In this document: in pieces, positions 30,223 through 39,047 of the stretch
How positions within the stretch are numbered: the stretch's first letter is position 1
Layout: each line of letters starts with the position of its first letter
Assembly: GCA_021775955.1 (NCBI GenBank)
Contig: JAJFGU010000024.1
Location: 1 to 64,000 of the forward strand
Reading direction: 5' to 3'
Length of the DNA stretch: 64,000 nucleotides
From: Alphaproteobacteria bacterium
GTDB taxonomy: Bacteria; Pseudomonadota; Alphaproteobacteria; Micavibrionales; Micavibrionaceae
The notes under the pieces: generated by a model
Database searches by the model: none
What the model was told of the DNA's origin: nothing
What the model saw: only the letters and a program-made list of their open reading frames with translations
Made by a program: the position numbers and the translations under genes

Positions 30223-31497
30223 TTATGCGGATTCCTTACCGTTTTTCCGGCTCTCCAAGCTTATCGGTTCTTCCACATTATCGATGAATTCATCCATAAA
30301 TATATATGTACTTAATTTCTCAAGTTGTGTTTCGGCTAGATGGCCAACGCGCTCTAGACCGTCTGAAGTCCCTTTTTCTGTCTCCAGTTTTTTCACCATT
30401 TTTAAAATATCTTCATAATAGTCTTTATTTTCTTCAATGATCTGCCGTTCGGCTTCTCTCACCCATGTCATAAACAGACCCTTTTCCGGTTCTTCGCCGA
30501 TAAGGTTATAAAGAAATAGATAAAGAACGCGCCTGAGCGCTTTGGGGGAGCTACCGACCGGAATTATCAGATGCGTGACGCTTAGTGTTTTTTCTTTTTT
30601 ATTTAAAGTCATGGCCGGCATAAAGCGACTGAGATCCGCCACTTCTTTGCCCAGTTTCTTTTGTTTTAGTGCACCTTGAAGGCTGTTAATTCTAATAAGG
30701 CCAATATCCGGCACCTCCAGCTCCATCGGTATGGAGCGTATAATTGGCGCATTTGTATCGACAAAGTCATAGCGTATAAGGGTATCGAAGGCGTCCATAA
30801 TACCGTAAAAGGCATAGCATTCCAGGCTCCCTTCAACCACCTGCTGGGCTAGAACGGATAGATCGCCGGGCCTTACACCAATACCGACATTGAATGTGGC
30901 CCCGCTCCAGTGATGGTTGAGAAAATCAACGATCGGCATCAAAATACTGACAGACGAGGCGCGGATATGGTCTTCATAACCCAGATGTCTGGTTTTCAGG
31001 AAAGTGTCACTAATAAAATGATTAAGTGCTTCTCCCTCGAGCCCTTTCTTTACTTTTTCGGATGATTCGTTAAACCGTTTTCCAAAAAAACGTCCCTGGC
31101 CAAGTAATTCTAAAAGATTCGGGTAGGGTGCAATCGATAACAAAAAAGACAATTCCTGGTGCAGGGAAACTTTATCAGTCAGGCTATAAAGAGCCATCAT
31201 GCATTCCGTAAGCTTTTTTTGTAATGTGCTAAGATTGCTATGCTTAGGGAAATCGACGATAAACTCACCATTTTTTACGGTGACCTCATATTGATCAGCG
31301 GGCAAAAGTATATCTCTTGAAAGCCTTATAATTTCTTTGCCTATAGCCATAGGCTCCTTGGTTTCAATGCTCAGGCTTCCTCCCCTGTCATGAATGACAA
31401 GCTCAGAATGCGTTCCGCCGCCACCTTCCTCGACTAATTTTTCGAGCTTTTGTAGCTGTTTTTCAATTTCCGGGTTGTCTGTTTTAATAATAGCCAT
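30223..31497 (-). CDS. SET-domain-like protein (Rubisco LSMT/SETD-like), putative lysine methyltransferase
   Basis: 424 residues, soluble, no signal peptide. PMAIGKEIIRLSRDILLP (49-66) resembles the opening of the SET domain. LMPIVDFLNHHWSGATF (187-203) matches the conserved DxxNH motif with Asn194-His195, and SLECYAFYG followed by LIRYDFVDTNAP (about 224-251) resembles the YG...YGF motif. The C-terminal helical part (about 275-424) corresponds to a substrate-binding lobe. The match is by eye and remote. It lies between two pilus-subunit genes on the opposite strand. A protein-lysine methylation role is inference. Confidence 0.5.
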   Translation of the reverse strand: MAIIKTDNPEIEKQLQKLEKLVEEGGGGTHSELVIHDRGGSLSIETKEPMAIGKEIIRLSRDILLPADQYEVTVKNGEFIVDFPKHSNLSTLQKKLTECMMALYSLTDKVSLHQELSFLLSIAPYPNLLELLGQGRFFGKRFNESSEKVKKGLEGEALNHFISDTFLKTRHLGYEDHIRASSVSILMPIVDFLNHHWSGATFNVGIGVRPGDLSVLAQQVVEGSLECYAFYGIMDAFDTLIRYDFVDTNAPIIRSIPMELEVPDIGLIRINSLQGALKQKKLGKEVADLSRFMPAMTLNKKEKTLSVTHLIIPVGSSPKALRRVLYLFLYNLIGEEPEKGLFMTWVREAERQIIEENKDYYEDILKMVKKLETEKGTSDGLERVGHLAETQLEKLSTYIFMDEFIDNVEEPISLESRKNGKESA

Positions 31498-31554
31498 GAA
31501 GCGTCTGTATATCCTTTTCTTGGACTAAGAATTGCATTAGAAATGCTTATATAA

Positions 31555-31566
31555 CTGAGTACTCAG
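31555..31566. promoter_or_regulatory. Perfect 12-bp palindrome in the divergent SET-like / subunit promoter region
   Basis: CTGAGTACTCAG is a perfect palindrome in a 113-base divergent gap, next to TATAAC and a GCAT/ATGC inverted repeat. A regulator site is possible. Confidence 0.3.
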
Positions 31567-31610
31567 AATCAATAAACTGAATTTTTCATTATAAAAATGA
31601 TTTTCACACT

Positions 31611-32117
31611 ATGAAAAGAAAAAACAAGAAAAAGCAAAAAAAGACATTAGTGGCCGTTTCGGCTCTGGCCTTGAGCGCTGCTTATGGAGGCCCTGTATTT
31701 GCGCAGCTCCAGATTACCTGCTCACAAGCCATCAGGTTTGGAGCATACGATGCGTGTTCAAATGGAAAACTAACAGTTCAGCCTAATGGTTCAACAAGTA
31801 ATTTAGGCTGTCTGGTTACAATAACTGCCGCACAGCCCGGTCAATGTATTCTCTCAACTTTGGGGCCGGGGCCTTCAAAAAGTGTCAAAGTTAGTTTTGC
31901 TGTCAATTTTATCAATATTACCAATGGTACCTCGAACGTAAAAATTGATAGTTTTCAGATGCGGGCTACGACTGGCACAAAATCGGCAGCAAAAGCTACT
32001 TTTAGTCCAACGCAAGTAACAAATACTGTGACATTAAATGTTGGGGCAAGGATGAATTATAATGATAACCAGGCAATAGGAAATTACACTGGAAATATTA
32101 CTATTAATGCAAACTAG
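31611..32117 (+). CDS. DUF4402-like pilus subunit, set A
   Basis: 168 residues. A very basic start (KRKNKKKQKK), a hydrophobic core and AFA-type cleavage near VFA-QLQ. The mature domain holds four cysteines (ITCSQAIRFG, DACSNG, LGCLVTI, GQCILST), likely two disulfides, and ends in the alternating strand GNYTGNITINAN, which matches the donor-like C-terminal strand seen in DUF4402/fimbrial subunits. RFGAYDACSNGKLTVQPNG corresponds to the FG...G.L.L...G core shared with the set B subunits. It precedes the set A chaperone by 58 bases. Confidence 0.6.
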   Translation: MKRKNKKKQKKTLVAVSALALSAAYGGPVFAQLQITCSQAIRFGAYDACSNGKLTVQPNGSTSNLGCLVTITAAQPGQCILSTLGPGPSKSVKVSFAVNFINITNGTSNVKIDSFQMRATTGTKSAAKATFSPTQVTNTVTLNVGARMNYNDNQAIGNYTGNITINAN

Positions 32118-32175
32118 AAAAATGGTGTGGTCGCGTGTATAAGGTTTCTGATCCATAAGTGAATTAGAGGAAAAA

Positions 32176-33021
32176 ATGAAAGTACAATTTAGATATCTCT
32201 CTCATAAAGCGACTATCGTTCTCTTGCTTTGTTTTTTGATGGTTCTGCCGGCTGTTAGTGCCTGGGCAACTTTTATTTCTCCCAAGCGTGTCATGATTGA
32301 AACCAGGGAAAGAACAGCAAGCTTGACAATCTTGAATACCAGTGAGTACCCACTGGTTTATCGCTTTGCATGGGAAAATCGTGCACAAAACGCTGAGGGA
32401 AAAGTGGTGCTGCTTGAAGAGGGCGCAACAAGTCCCGGCTATAATCCCCTGAACGGTATGGTGCAGTTTTCGCCGCGCCAGGTTATTCTTAAGCCGAAAG
32501 AACACCAGAAAATTAGATTTCTTGTGCGCCGCCCCGCGGATTTGGCGGAAGGTGAATACCACTCGCATTTTCTTATCAAAACGGAACCTATTGGTGATGA
32601 AAAACCTGTTGAGCAACCGACTAGTAACCAGAAGATTTCAGGGATATTGCGCGTTAAAGCCAATGTATCAATTCCTGTCTTTTTGCGTCATGGAAAAACC
32701 AATGTTGATTTTACATTGCAGGAGGCCCGTCTCTTCAATAAGGAAGGTGTAAATTATGTGCACGTTAAAACGGCCAACAACAGTACGCGCAGTGTTTACC
32801 TTAAATCTGAGCTCGATTGCAAAGCCGCCGATGGAACCGTGACCACGACTTTGATACAGAGTGTGAAGTTGTATGCGGAAGCGCCGGGGACGGATAATCA
32901 GTTCTCTATACCGAAGACTTTTACTTTGGATAAATGTACCAGCCTTGATTTCAAGCTAAGCGGGACCGATGACTTCGAGCACCAGCATAAGGTTTTGGCG
33001 ACCATTCCTGTTACCAGATAA
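32176..33021 (+). CDS. PapD-like periplasmic pilus chaperone, set A
   Basis: 281 residues. A signal peptide (cleavage near AWA-TFI, about 31) and an immunoglobulin-like N domain: ISPKRVMIETRERTASL, SPRQVILKPKEHQKIRF and GEYHSHFLIK (about 95-135) follow the chaperone pattern of an exposed edge strand and the conserved Arg region. A second beta domain ends DKCTSLDFKLSGTDDF. It should hold secreted subunits folded and deliver them to the usher. GAGG precedes the ATG. The terminator at 33043 ends this transcript before the usher gene. Confidence 0.75.
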   Translation: MKVQFRYLSHKATIVLLLCFLMVLPAVSAWATFISPKRVMIETRERTASLTILNTSEYPLVYRFAWENRAQNAEGKVVLLEEGATSPGYNPLNGMVQFSPRQVILKPKEHQKIRFLVRRPADLAEGEYHSHFLIKTEPIGDEKPVEQPTSNQKISGILRVKANVSIPVFLRHGKTNVDFTLQEARLFNKEGVNYVHVKTANNSTRSVYLKSELDCKAADGTVTTTLIQSVKLYAEAPGTDNQFSIPKTFTLDKCTSLDFKLSGTDDFEHQHKVLATIPVTR

Positions 33022-33042
33022 AGCTTCCTGATTGATAAAACC

Positions 33043-33076
33043 AAAAGGCCCGGTTTTTTTGTACCGGGCCTTTTTT
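33043..33076 (+). terminator. Rho-independent terminator after the set A chaperone
   Basis: An AAAAGGCCCGG / CCGGGCC stem is followed by TTTTTT, 22 bases after the stop. The usher gene therefore needs its own promoter or read-through. Confidence 0.85.
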
Positions 33077-33109
33077 ATGCGGCCCGACAATAGCCCAGGC
33101 AGCCCCGCG

Positions 33110-33153
33110 TGTGGATAAGTCTGTGCAACGTTCATGAAAAACGCTGTGGATAA
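33110..33153 (-). promoter_or_regulatory. Two perfect DnaA boxes
   Basis: TGTGGATAA, the complement of the DnaA box TTATCCACA, occurs at 33110-33118 and 33145-33153 in the same orientation, 35 bases apart, between the chaperone terminator and the usher gene. A third, oppositely oriented, lies at 38840-38848. Confidence 0.55.
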
Positions 33154-33245
33154 ACGATTCGTACCCTTTGCATTTTGATTCTTTTCAACTAAGGCGTGCT
33201 ATGATTCTGGTGGGCTATTCTATTACTTAATCTCTGCTCTATTTC

Positions 33246-36200
33246 ATGAGCGATCATCATTGTTGGTATGTAATCGGGCGCAAATTGCGTCTTGCAATCG
33301 CGTATGCGTTATTTGCAAGTCTCTTTATTGCTAACCCAGCTTTTGCTGCTGAAAGCACTGGAACAGCAGCGTTAGAACCGGTCGCAGAAGGTGTTGCGTC
33401 CGAACTGTCGAATATTGTCCAAACGGTGGCGTCGCAAAAAGTCGCCGAACCCTTGGGCGCACCCGAAACGGAACCGTCTGAAGAAAAAGACGAAGTCACC
33501 GACCCATCCTCTCATCTCGAAACAAAGACATTAGAGCAAGCGCAAGCAGATTTATATGCTTTCGAAGATGATGAGACATATGACCTTATCCTTGCTGTTC
33601 GCCGCAAAGGCGAAATTATCTCCCAGGAAATTATAGGTTTTCAAAAAGGCTTTACCTATTATCTTCCGGTTCGTGGATTTGCCCAGGTTATTAAATTCCC
33701 GACAGAAGCCAATCTTGCACAAGGTACGGTTAGCGGTACCTTCTTTAATAATCAAAATACTTATAGTGTTGATGCGAACAGAGGCACGTTCACCGTCAGG
33801 GGTGAAACCTTCGATCTGCCCGAGGGCAGTTACTTTATTAAGGACCTTGGCCAAAACATTGGCGACATATATGTAACGCCTGAAATTATCAATCAGCTTT
33901 GGCCGATCGATGCTGAGATCGATTTTTCCGAACTGGCTATTATTATAAAGACCGTAAAGCTCCTTCCTTATGAACTGGAGATAGAGAGGAAGAAAAGGCA
34001 AGACAGGCTGGAAGGCCGGGAAGGAGAAGATGCGGGTCCGCAGTTTGAATTCATACCGAATAATTACAAACTTCTCGGCAAGCCAATTTTCAACATATCC
34101 GAGGCTACGTCCTGGAGCGAAGATAACTCCAAATTTCTAAGCAGTATAAATGTGTCGGGCCGGGGCGATGTCTTCGGGACCAGCGCCGATTACACGACCA
34201 ACACAATTTATGACAGCGAGGAGGGGTATGACCTTACCAATGCCCGTTTGCGCCTTACCCGTCAGAATCTGGGTGACGGCTCGCTTCCTTTCGGGCTCAA
34301 AATGGTTCAGCTGGGCGACGTTGCCGCCAAGCCCTCCCCTTTGATAAGCAAGTTCTTCTCCGGCCGCGGTGCTTATCTATCGACATCAACAAGGCCGACC
34401 AATCAAAGATTTGATGAAATAACAGTTGATGGCACGGCGCAGCCGGGATGGGAAACAGAACTTTACCGCGGCACGCAATTAATCGATTTTGGGTTTGTCG
34501 ACGAGACAGGCCGTTACCAGTTTGACAATATCCCCCTTAACTTTGGTAAAAACGAAATTAAAGTTGTGCTCTATGGACCTCAGGGACAAATAGAGGAACA
34601 GGTTAAAACCTATCAGATCAAAAGAACTCAGCTTAGGCCTGGTGAAACCACATACGAAGCCAGCGTTCTTGACCTTGGTCGGCCCTTAATCGATGTCAGA
34701 GAAAATAAACCCAAAAAATTTAAAAACAGTACAAAGTTTATTCGCGTCAACCGGGGCCTTACCCACTGGTTGACCGGCTTTGCGACCCTGACGCGAACAC
34801 CCGAACCCAATACGACGGAAGACAATACATTTGTAACATTGGGCGGTGAGTTTAATGCGCTGGGCGGAACAGGTCAGGTCGAGCTCTATAAAGAAGCCGA
34901 TGGTGGCACTGTTTATGATGCACGCTTTAGCACGCAATTTGCCGGAATCAACACAGGCTTTAGAAGCACATTCCTCAATGACTTTGAAAGCACGGAAGCC
35001 AGCTTCGGCCAGAACAGAAAAACGTTCGAGGGAGAATTCCGTGCGGCCAAATCCTTTAACCTGGGTTTCGGAAGTCTGGGGCTTAACTTAGACACCCGTC
35101 ATACGAGGCGGGCGAATGATACACGCACAACCCGCAGCGGTTTTTCACAGTCACTATCGACCAACGGCTTTGGTGCGAGTAACGCGTTTTCAACAAACCA
35201 CATAGACGGCAAGCATCAGACCTCCGATGGAACGTTCAGTGTCAATACGCATATTTCTAATCAGTGGAAGCTCCGTTCTTCACTTGATTACAATATTCAC
35301 CCGAAAGCAGATCTTGAATTATCGCGCTTTGACTTAAGTTACGACGATAACAACAAGTTCTCAGCTTCTCTGGAAGCACGCCAGGGCCTTAAAGAAGAGG
35401 GTACGACCCAGCTTGGCGTTAGCGCCAATTATGACTTCGATAAATTCCTGGGAAGCGCCGATGTCGATTGGGACAGTGATATCGGGTTTGATCTGATGCT
35501 GCGTGCCAGCACGACGCTCGGTCCGGATGCTGAGGATGGCTCCTACATATTTACCACGAGTTATAAAGGCCATAATACGGCTCTGAAAATCAGGCTGTTC
35601 CACGATAAGGATAGCGATGGTGAGTATGGAGAGGGCGATGAGCCCGTCGAGGGCGGTAAGGTTTTTGTTAATCAAAACAAAACCACGCCTTCGGACAGCA
35701 ACGGAATTATAGAACTTCTCGGTGCCGGTCCGCCCGGCCTGGTGAATGTCAGGGTTGATCAGGAATCACTGCCCAACCCATTCCTAACATCTATCAAGGA
35801 AGGCTACAGCACAGTACTGCGCTTAAGAAGCAAGCCTTTCATTGATTTTGCACTAATTGACACCGGCTCTATCGACGGCGTTATCCGCTTTGAGGATGGC
35901 GCGCCGATACCCGGTCTCATAGTCCAGCTGGTTAGCTCGGACGGACTGGTCCTTCAGGAAGTACCTACACTTTCTGACGGTTTCTATGTCTTCGAATTCG
36001 TGAGGCCCGGAATCTACATCGTACAGGTTTCAGCCTCACACCAGATTAACGTTCCGCCGAAAACCGTATCGGTAACTTCCGAAGAGATCTTCGCCTATGG
36101 CGTGGATCTTACCCTGTTGGAGCAGGCTGAGGAAGTTTCGGCTACCAAAGAAGCAGACGGAGGCAGTGGTAGAGTAGCCCATACATACCACAATGCTCCG

Positions 36201-36590
36201 GTAGCCGATGGAACGTTACAGCCTGCTCCATATCCTTCTGATGACGGATTCCAACCCGTTGTCAGTGCGGTTCGGATCGGGGAGCATCCATACAAGGTTC
36301 GCCTTGTATTGGATCTCTCCGGTCCGTCCGATTACAAAATTACGTCCGAGAATGGAGGAGACATTATCAACATTGACCTGCCAAGTACAGCCTGGGATGC
36401 AGATAGATATCATGATCTGAGCAAACACCCGATTTTCGAAAAATGCGAAGTTCTGGGAATCGACGGTGGTACCGGCTCACGCCTGAGACTGCATGCCCGC
36501 TCACCGATAGAAACTTTCTACAACACAGCCATTCCGCCGGAAAAAGGCAGAGGGCACCGGATCTATGCTGATTTCCTTAAAATCAAATAA
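33246..36590 (+). CDS. Outer-membrane usher-like protein with C-terminal AMIN domain, set A
   Basis: 1114 residues. Signal peptide (about 1-35), an acidic Pro/Glu linker, and a periplasmic N domain (about 110-240, YYLPVRGFAQVIKFP, YVTPEIINQLWPID). A large beta barrel follows (about 260-780); LYGPQGQIEEQ and LRPGETTYEASVLDLG are usher-like. Next come SdrB/carboxypeptidase-regulatory-like beta domains (about 782-970, FHDKDSDGEYGEGDEP; GSIDGVIRFEDGAPIPG). Finally an AMIN domain (about 1004-1112, VSAVRIGEHPYKVRLVLDLS). Ushers thread chaperone-bound subunits across the outer membrane. An AMIN tail, a peptidoglycan-targeting module, is not part of known ushers. No clear ribosome site at the ATG. 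Confidence 0.7.
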   Translation: MSDHHCWYVIGRKLRLAIAYALFASLFIANPAFAAESTGTAALEPVAEGVASELSNIVQTVASQKVAEPLGAPETEPSEEKDEVTDPSSHLETKTLEQAQADLYAFEDDETYDLILAVRRKGEIISQEIIGFQKGFTYYLPVRGFAQVIKFPTEANLAQGTVSGTFFNNQNTYSVDANRGTFTVRGETFDLPEGSYFIKDLGQNIGDIYVTPEIINQLWPIDAEIDFSELAIIIKTVKLLPYELEIERKKRQDRLEGREGEDAGPQFEFIPNNYKLLGKPIFNISEATSWSEDNSKFLSSINVSGRGDVFGTSADYTTNTIYDSEEGYDLTNARLRLTRQNLGDGSLPFGLKMVQLGDVAAKPSPLISKFFSGRGAYLSTSTRPTNQRFDEITVDGTAQPGWETELYRGTQLIDFGFVDETGRYQFDNIPLNFGKNEIKVVLYGPQGQIEEQVKTYQIKRTQLRPGETTYEASVLDLGRPLIDVRENKPKKFKNSTKFIRVNRGLTHWLTGFATLTRTPEPNTTEDNTFVTLGGEFNALGGTGQVELYKEADGGTVYDARFSTQFAGINTGFRSTFLNDFESTEASFGQNRKTFEGEFRAAKSFNLGFGSLGLNLDTRHTRRANDTRTTRSGFSQSLSTNGFGASNAFSTNHIDGKHQTSDGTFSVNTHISNQWKLRSSLDYNIHPKADLELSRFDLSYDDNNKFSASLEARQGLKEEGTTQLGVSANYDFDKFLGSADVDWDSDIGFDLMLRASTTLGPDAEDGSYIFTTSYKGHNTALKIRLFHDKDSDGEYGEGDEPVEGGKVFVNQNKTTPSDSNGIIELLGAGPPGLVNVRVDQESLPNPFLTSIKEGYSTVLRLRSKPFIDFALIDTGSIDGVIRFEDGAPIPGLIVQLVSSDGLVLQEVPTLSDGFYVFEFVRPGIYIVQVSASHQINVPPKTVSVTSEEIFAYGVDLTLLEQAEEVSATKEADGGSGRVAHTYHNAPVADGTLQPAPYPSDDGFQPVVSAVRIGEHPYKVRLVLDLSGPSDYKITSENGGDIINIDLPSTAWDADRYHDLSKHPIFEKCEVLGIDGGTGSRLRLHARSPIETFYNTAIPPEKGRGHRIYADFLKIK

Positions 36591-36686
36591 AGCTATCCCA
36601 TAGATTCCGTCAGGCTTTGACAGCGAATCATTGACGCTTTATCTGGCTGCCCCATAGGCTTGTGAATATTCACCAACCTTATCTCT

Positions 36687-37610
36687 TTGAGCGTTCAAGA
36701 ATTGCCATATCGTTTTCAGAAACATAAAAGCTCATTCACTTCTGTATCGGCCCTTTGTTTTATGGGGCTGGTTTTATCAGGTTGTGGCGAGAATTCGTTT
36801 CTTGATCGGGACCCTCTGGCTTTTCTGTCCAGTCCGCCCAAGGCCAAGAATGAAAAGAAAATGGCCGAGGCGGTTGAGCCGCCCGACATATTTACAAATA
36901 TAGAGCCTTTGGAAGTGAAAGGCGGCGGCACGCTGGGTAGCTTTGGGGTTAATCTCGACACTTATTTTGCCGGCGAGCTCAAGGATGAGGACGACCGGAT
37001 CATGCGGTTGGAAAAAGCCGTGGTGGCAATGCACAAGGATCTAAAAACTTTAGCCCCGGCGGTTCAGCGTTTGGCCGATATCGAAGTGGCGATGAAACGA
37101 AGGGTGGAAACATCTGCCCTGCAGGCACCGCAGCCTTTGCTTCATGATGACACCGGCACGCCAATGCAGCCTGCTATGCGAGTTATTGCAACAGGAATGC
37201 CGCAGCAGACTTCACCCCCGCCGGGTACCCCGGTTCATCAGGGTGCCAGGCTTATGGCGGATGCTTCAAGCAGTACGATTGTTAGCGGTATTCGCACCGG
37301 TGAGCATACGGATAAGGTACGTATCGTTTTTGATGTGACGAAGAAAAATACGTCCTACTCGGCTGACCTTGATAACAACGAAAATATTCTCGTTGTTGAA
37401 ATGCCCAATGCGCGTTGGAAGACACCGACAGATTTTGAATCCTTTCGGCAAATCCCGGTTCTAAAATCCTATAAAGTCGATAGCTTCAATAACGGACAGG
37501 GCAATATATTTGTTTTGCAACTTAAGGGGCCAACGCAAATTTTGGCGCAGGGAAAATATCCGGCCTTGTCCGGCGAAGGCGAACGCATTGTCATTGACCT
37601 TAAGAAGTAG
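36687..37610 (+). CDS. AMIN-domain lipoprotein
   Basis: 307 residues from a TTG start. A type II signal with lipobox LVLSGC (lipidated Cys33) and a low-complexity region follow. A predicted coiled coil is visible at about 105-135 (DRIMRLEKAVVAMHKDL). A Pro-rich spacer precedes a C-terminal AMIN domain (about 195-306, SGIRTGEHTDKVRIVFDV) similar to that of the usher just upstream. AMIN domains guide amidases and PilQ to the wall. It would link the outer or inner membrane to peptidoglycan. It follows the usher by 96 bases and ends overlapping the convergent M42-like gene by 11 bases. Confidence 0.75.
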   Translation: MSVQELPYRFQKHKSSFTSVSALCFMGLVLSGCGENSFLDRDPLAFLSSPPKAKNEKKMAEAVEPPDIFTNIEPLEVKGGGTLGSFGVNLDTYFAGELKDEDDRIMRLEKAVVAMHKDLKTLAPAVQRLADIEVAMKRRVETSALQAPQPLLHDDTGTPMQPAMRVIATGMPQQTSPPPGTPVHQGARLMADASSSTIVSGIRTGEHTDKVRIVFDVTKKNTSYSADLDNNENILVVEMPNARWKTPTDFESFRQIPVLKSYKVDSFNNGQGNIFVLQLKGPTQILAQGKYPALSGEGERIVIDLKK

Positions 37611-38652
37611 CTGCCAGCTTATCTTCAATCAAAATATTATGCAGGAATGCGTAATAATTTTCGATTGATTTGCGGGTCGTCATTTCATTACTGGTATGAT
37701 AAGCGCGGGTCGGGATCTGAATGGTGGCGCCCGACCACCTTCCTTCTGCTCCCTGAATAAGACGTCCCAGCTCAGTTGAGCCCAGCTCGTCCGGCGTTCT
37801 TCCCAGCCCCAATATATATTCATCCTTAACCTGAAACGGCAGTTTGATCTTTTTGCATCTGTCGATGAGTTTGCTGACCAGTTCCGGGTTGAAGTGCTCG
37901 CTCTTGTCGCGGTTGCGGAATATCACCATGCCTTCTTCTATTGGCTCCGGATTGTTGTTATAGGGGCTGGTGTCGAGAACAAGCAGCTTATCGCTCTCAA
38001 TATTATGTTCTTCCAGATAACTGACGATATGCAGCCAACTCTTGCCTATTTCCTCTTCCGTGGTCAGTAGGGCGGTGCCGTCAAAACCGTTCGCAAACAA
38101 CTCATAAACAACGCCCAAAGACATGGCGTTGTCAATTTGCCCCTTAATATGGCCGTCTTCTTCTCTTGCCGTCCGGCCATAAGCCAGTGGTGTGTTGGAT
38201 GCTATATGGGGCATATCGTGGACGTAAAAAATCGAATCACCGTTTTCCATGCAGGATGGGCAGGTCTCAATCCGGCCCTCCCCCAGTTTTTGACCGGTTT
38301 CGGGATGGTAGGCAAAAACGATTTCATCGGCGAAACGCTCACTGATGGATTCGAGCGCGGCGTAAGACGATCTGTTGTTTTCGCCGTATTTGATCTCCTT
38401 TATGTATTGCGCGGCGTAAGCATATTCTCCATTGCCCAGACTGATAAGCCCATGGCGGTCGACATGCGCACATATAATAGAGGACCCGGGATTTTTACCG
38501 GATACAACCAGCAAGCCATCAAGAAGAAAGGCGCTGAGACCCAGCTTTGTGAAATCTTCGCGTAAATGATTCAAAAAAAGCTGCTCAAACCCTACGACTG
38601 CAGGGACAGAGAGGTATTCAATCGTTTTCGAAATAATATTGTCGGAGGTCAT
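37600..38652 (-). CDS. M42-family (glutamyl aminopeptidase-like) metallopeptidase
   Basis: 350 residues, cytoplasmic. The two-zinc ligands of the M42/M20 fold are recognisable: AHVDRHG (about 58), the central GQIDNAMSLG (about 169), LTTEEEIG (catalytic Glu pair, about 200), DTSPYNN (about 228) and AYHTSNE (about 322). An extra CPSC near the middle (ETCPSCME) is unusual. These enzymes trim N-terminal residues from peptides. Its insertion between the two usher sets on the opposite strand suggests that the sets are not one operon; a link with pilus biology is not apparent. Confidence 0.75.
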   Translation of the reverse strand: MTSDNIISKTIEYLSVPAVVGFEQLFLNHLREDFTKLGLSAFLLDGLLVVSGKNPGSSIICAHVDRHGLISLGNGEYAYAAQYIKEIKYGENNRSSYAALESISERFADEIVFAYHPETGQKLGEGRIETCPSCMENGDSIFYVHDMPHIASNTPLAYGRTAREEDGHIKGQIDNAMSLGVVYELFANGFDGTALLTTEEEIGKSWLHIVSYLEEHNIESDKLLVLDTSPYNNNPEPIEEGMVIFRNRDKSEHFNPELVSKLIDRCKKIKLPFQVKDEYILGLGRTPDELGSTELGRLIQGAEGRWSGATIQIPTRAYHTSNEMTTRKSIENYYAFLHNILIEDKLAATS

Positions 38653-38839
38653 TGGTTATGCTGTGCCAAAGAGAACTTACATTACTAACTTATAGCAAAA
38701 GCACATTATAAAACCATCCTGTATTCGATTCTTTTCAAGAACATAATGATGTTATGCCTCTGTGCAGTTTCTTTTTTGATTCGTGTAAGGGGGAAGTAAT
38801 GCCCAAGTAAATAATTATGTAAAAAACTAGAAGGGCAAG

Positions 38840-38848
38840 TTATCCACA
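38840..38848 (+). promoter_or_regulatory. DnaA box (TTATCCACA)
   Basis: Perfect nine-base match in the AT-rich region upstream of set B; opposite orientation to the pair at 33110-33153. Confidence 0.4.
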
Positions 38849-38920
38849 GATAATTATACATAACTATTTATTTTGCTGAAATAATGATGTTGTTAACATG
38901 GCGGTAATAGTTTACATTGT

Positions 38921-38956
38921 AACATGCATATGTATGTTGGAACATGCAATCGTGTT
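38921..38956. promoter_or_regulatory. Paired AACAT...ATGTT-type operator candidates
   Basis: AACATGCATATGTATGTT is an imperfect 18-base palindrome, followed 2 bases later by AACATGCAATCGTGTT with AACA/TGTT ends. They sit about 90-130 bases before the set B start codon. Confidence 0.4.
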
Positions 38957-39047
38957 CAGAGGCGCTACATGTGCATTATGAGTAATCTATTCCTTTGCGG
39001 TTCCAGATTTGTTTTCATTTTTACAGTACTAAGTTAGGAGCAATATA

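Larger units (their letters stand above)
38653..39047 (+). other. AT-rich regulatory region upstream of set B
   Basis: 395 bases without a gene between the divergent M42-like and set B genes. It contains a DnaA box at 38840-38848 and inverted repeats built on AACAT/ATGTT: a near-perfect 18-base palindrome at 38921-38938 and AACATGCAATCGTGTT at 38941-38956. AGGAG precedes the set B start. No convincing sigma-70 pair was seen. Confidence 0.5.

Noticed and set aside
33110-38848. Replication origin
   Set aside because: Three DnaA boxes alone are not enough; no AT-rich unwinding element cluster or parAB, dnaA or hemE genes are nearby.
38936-38960. Sigma-54 promoter upstream of set B
   Set aside because: TTGGAACATGCAATC does not have the GG-10-GC spacing required.
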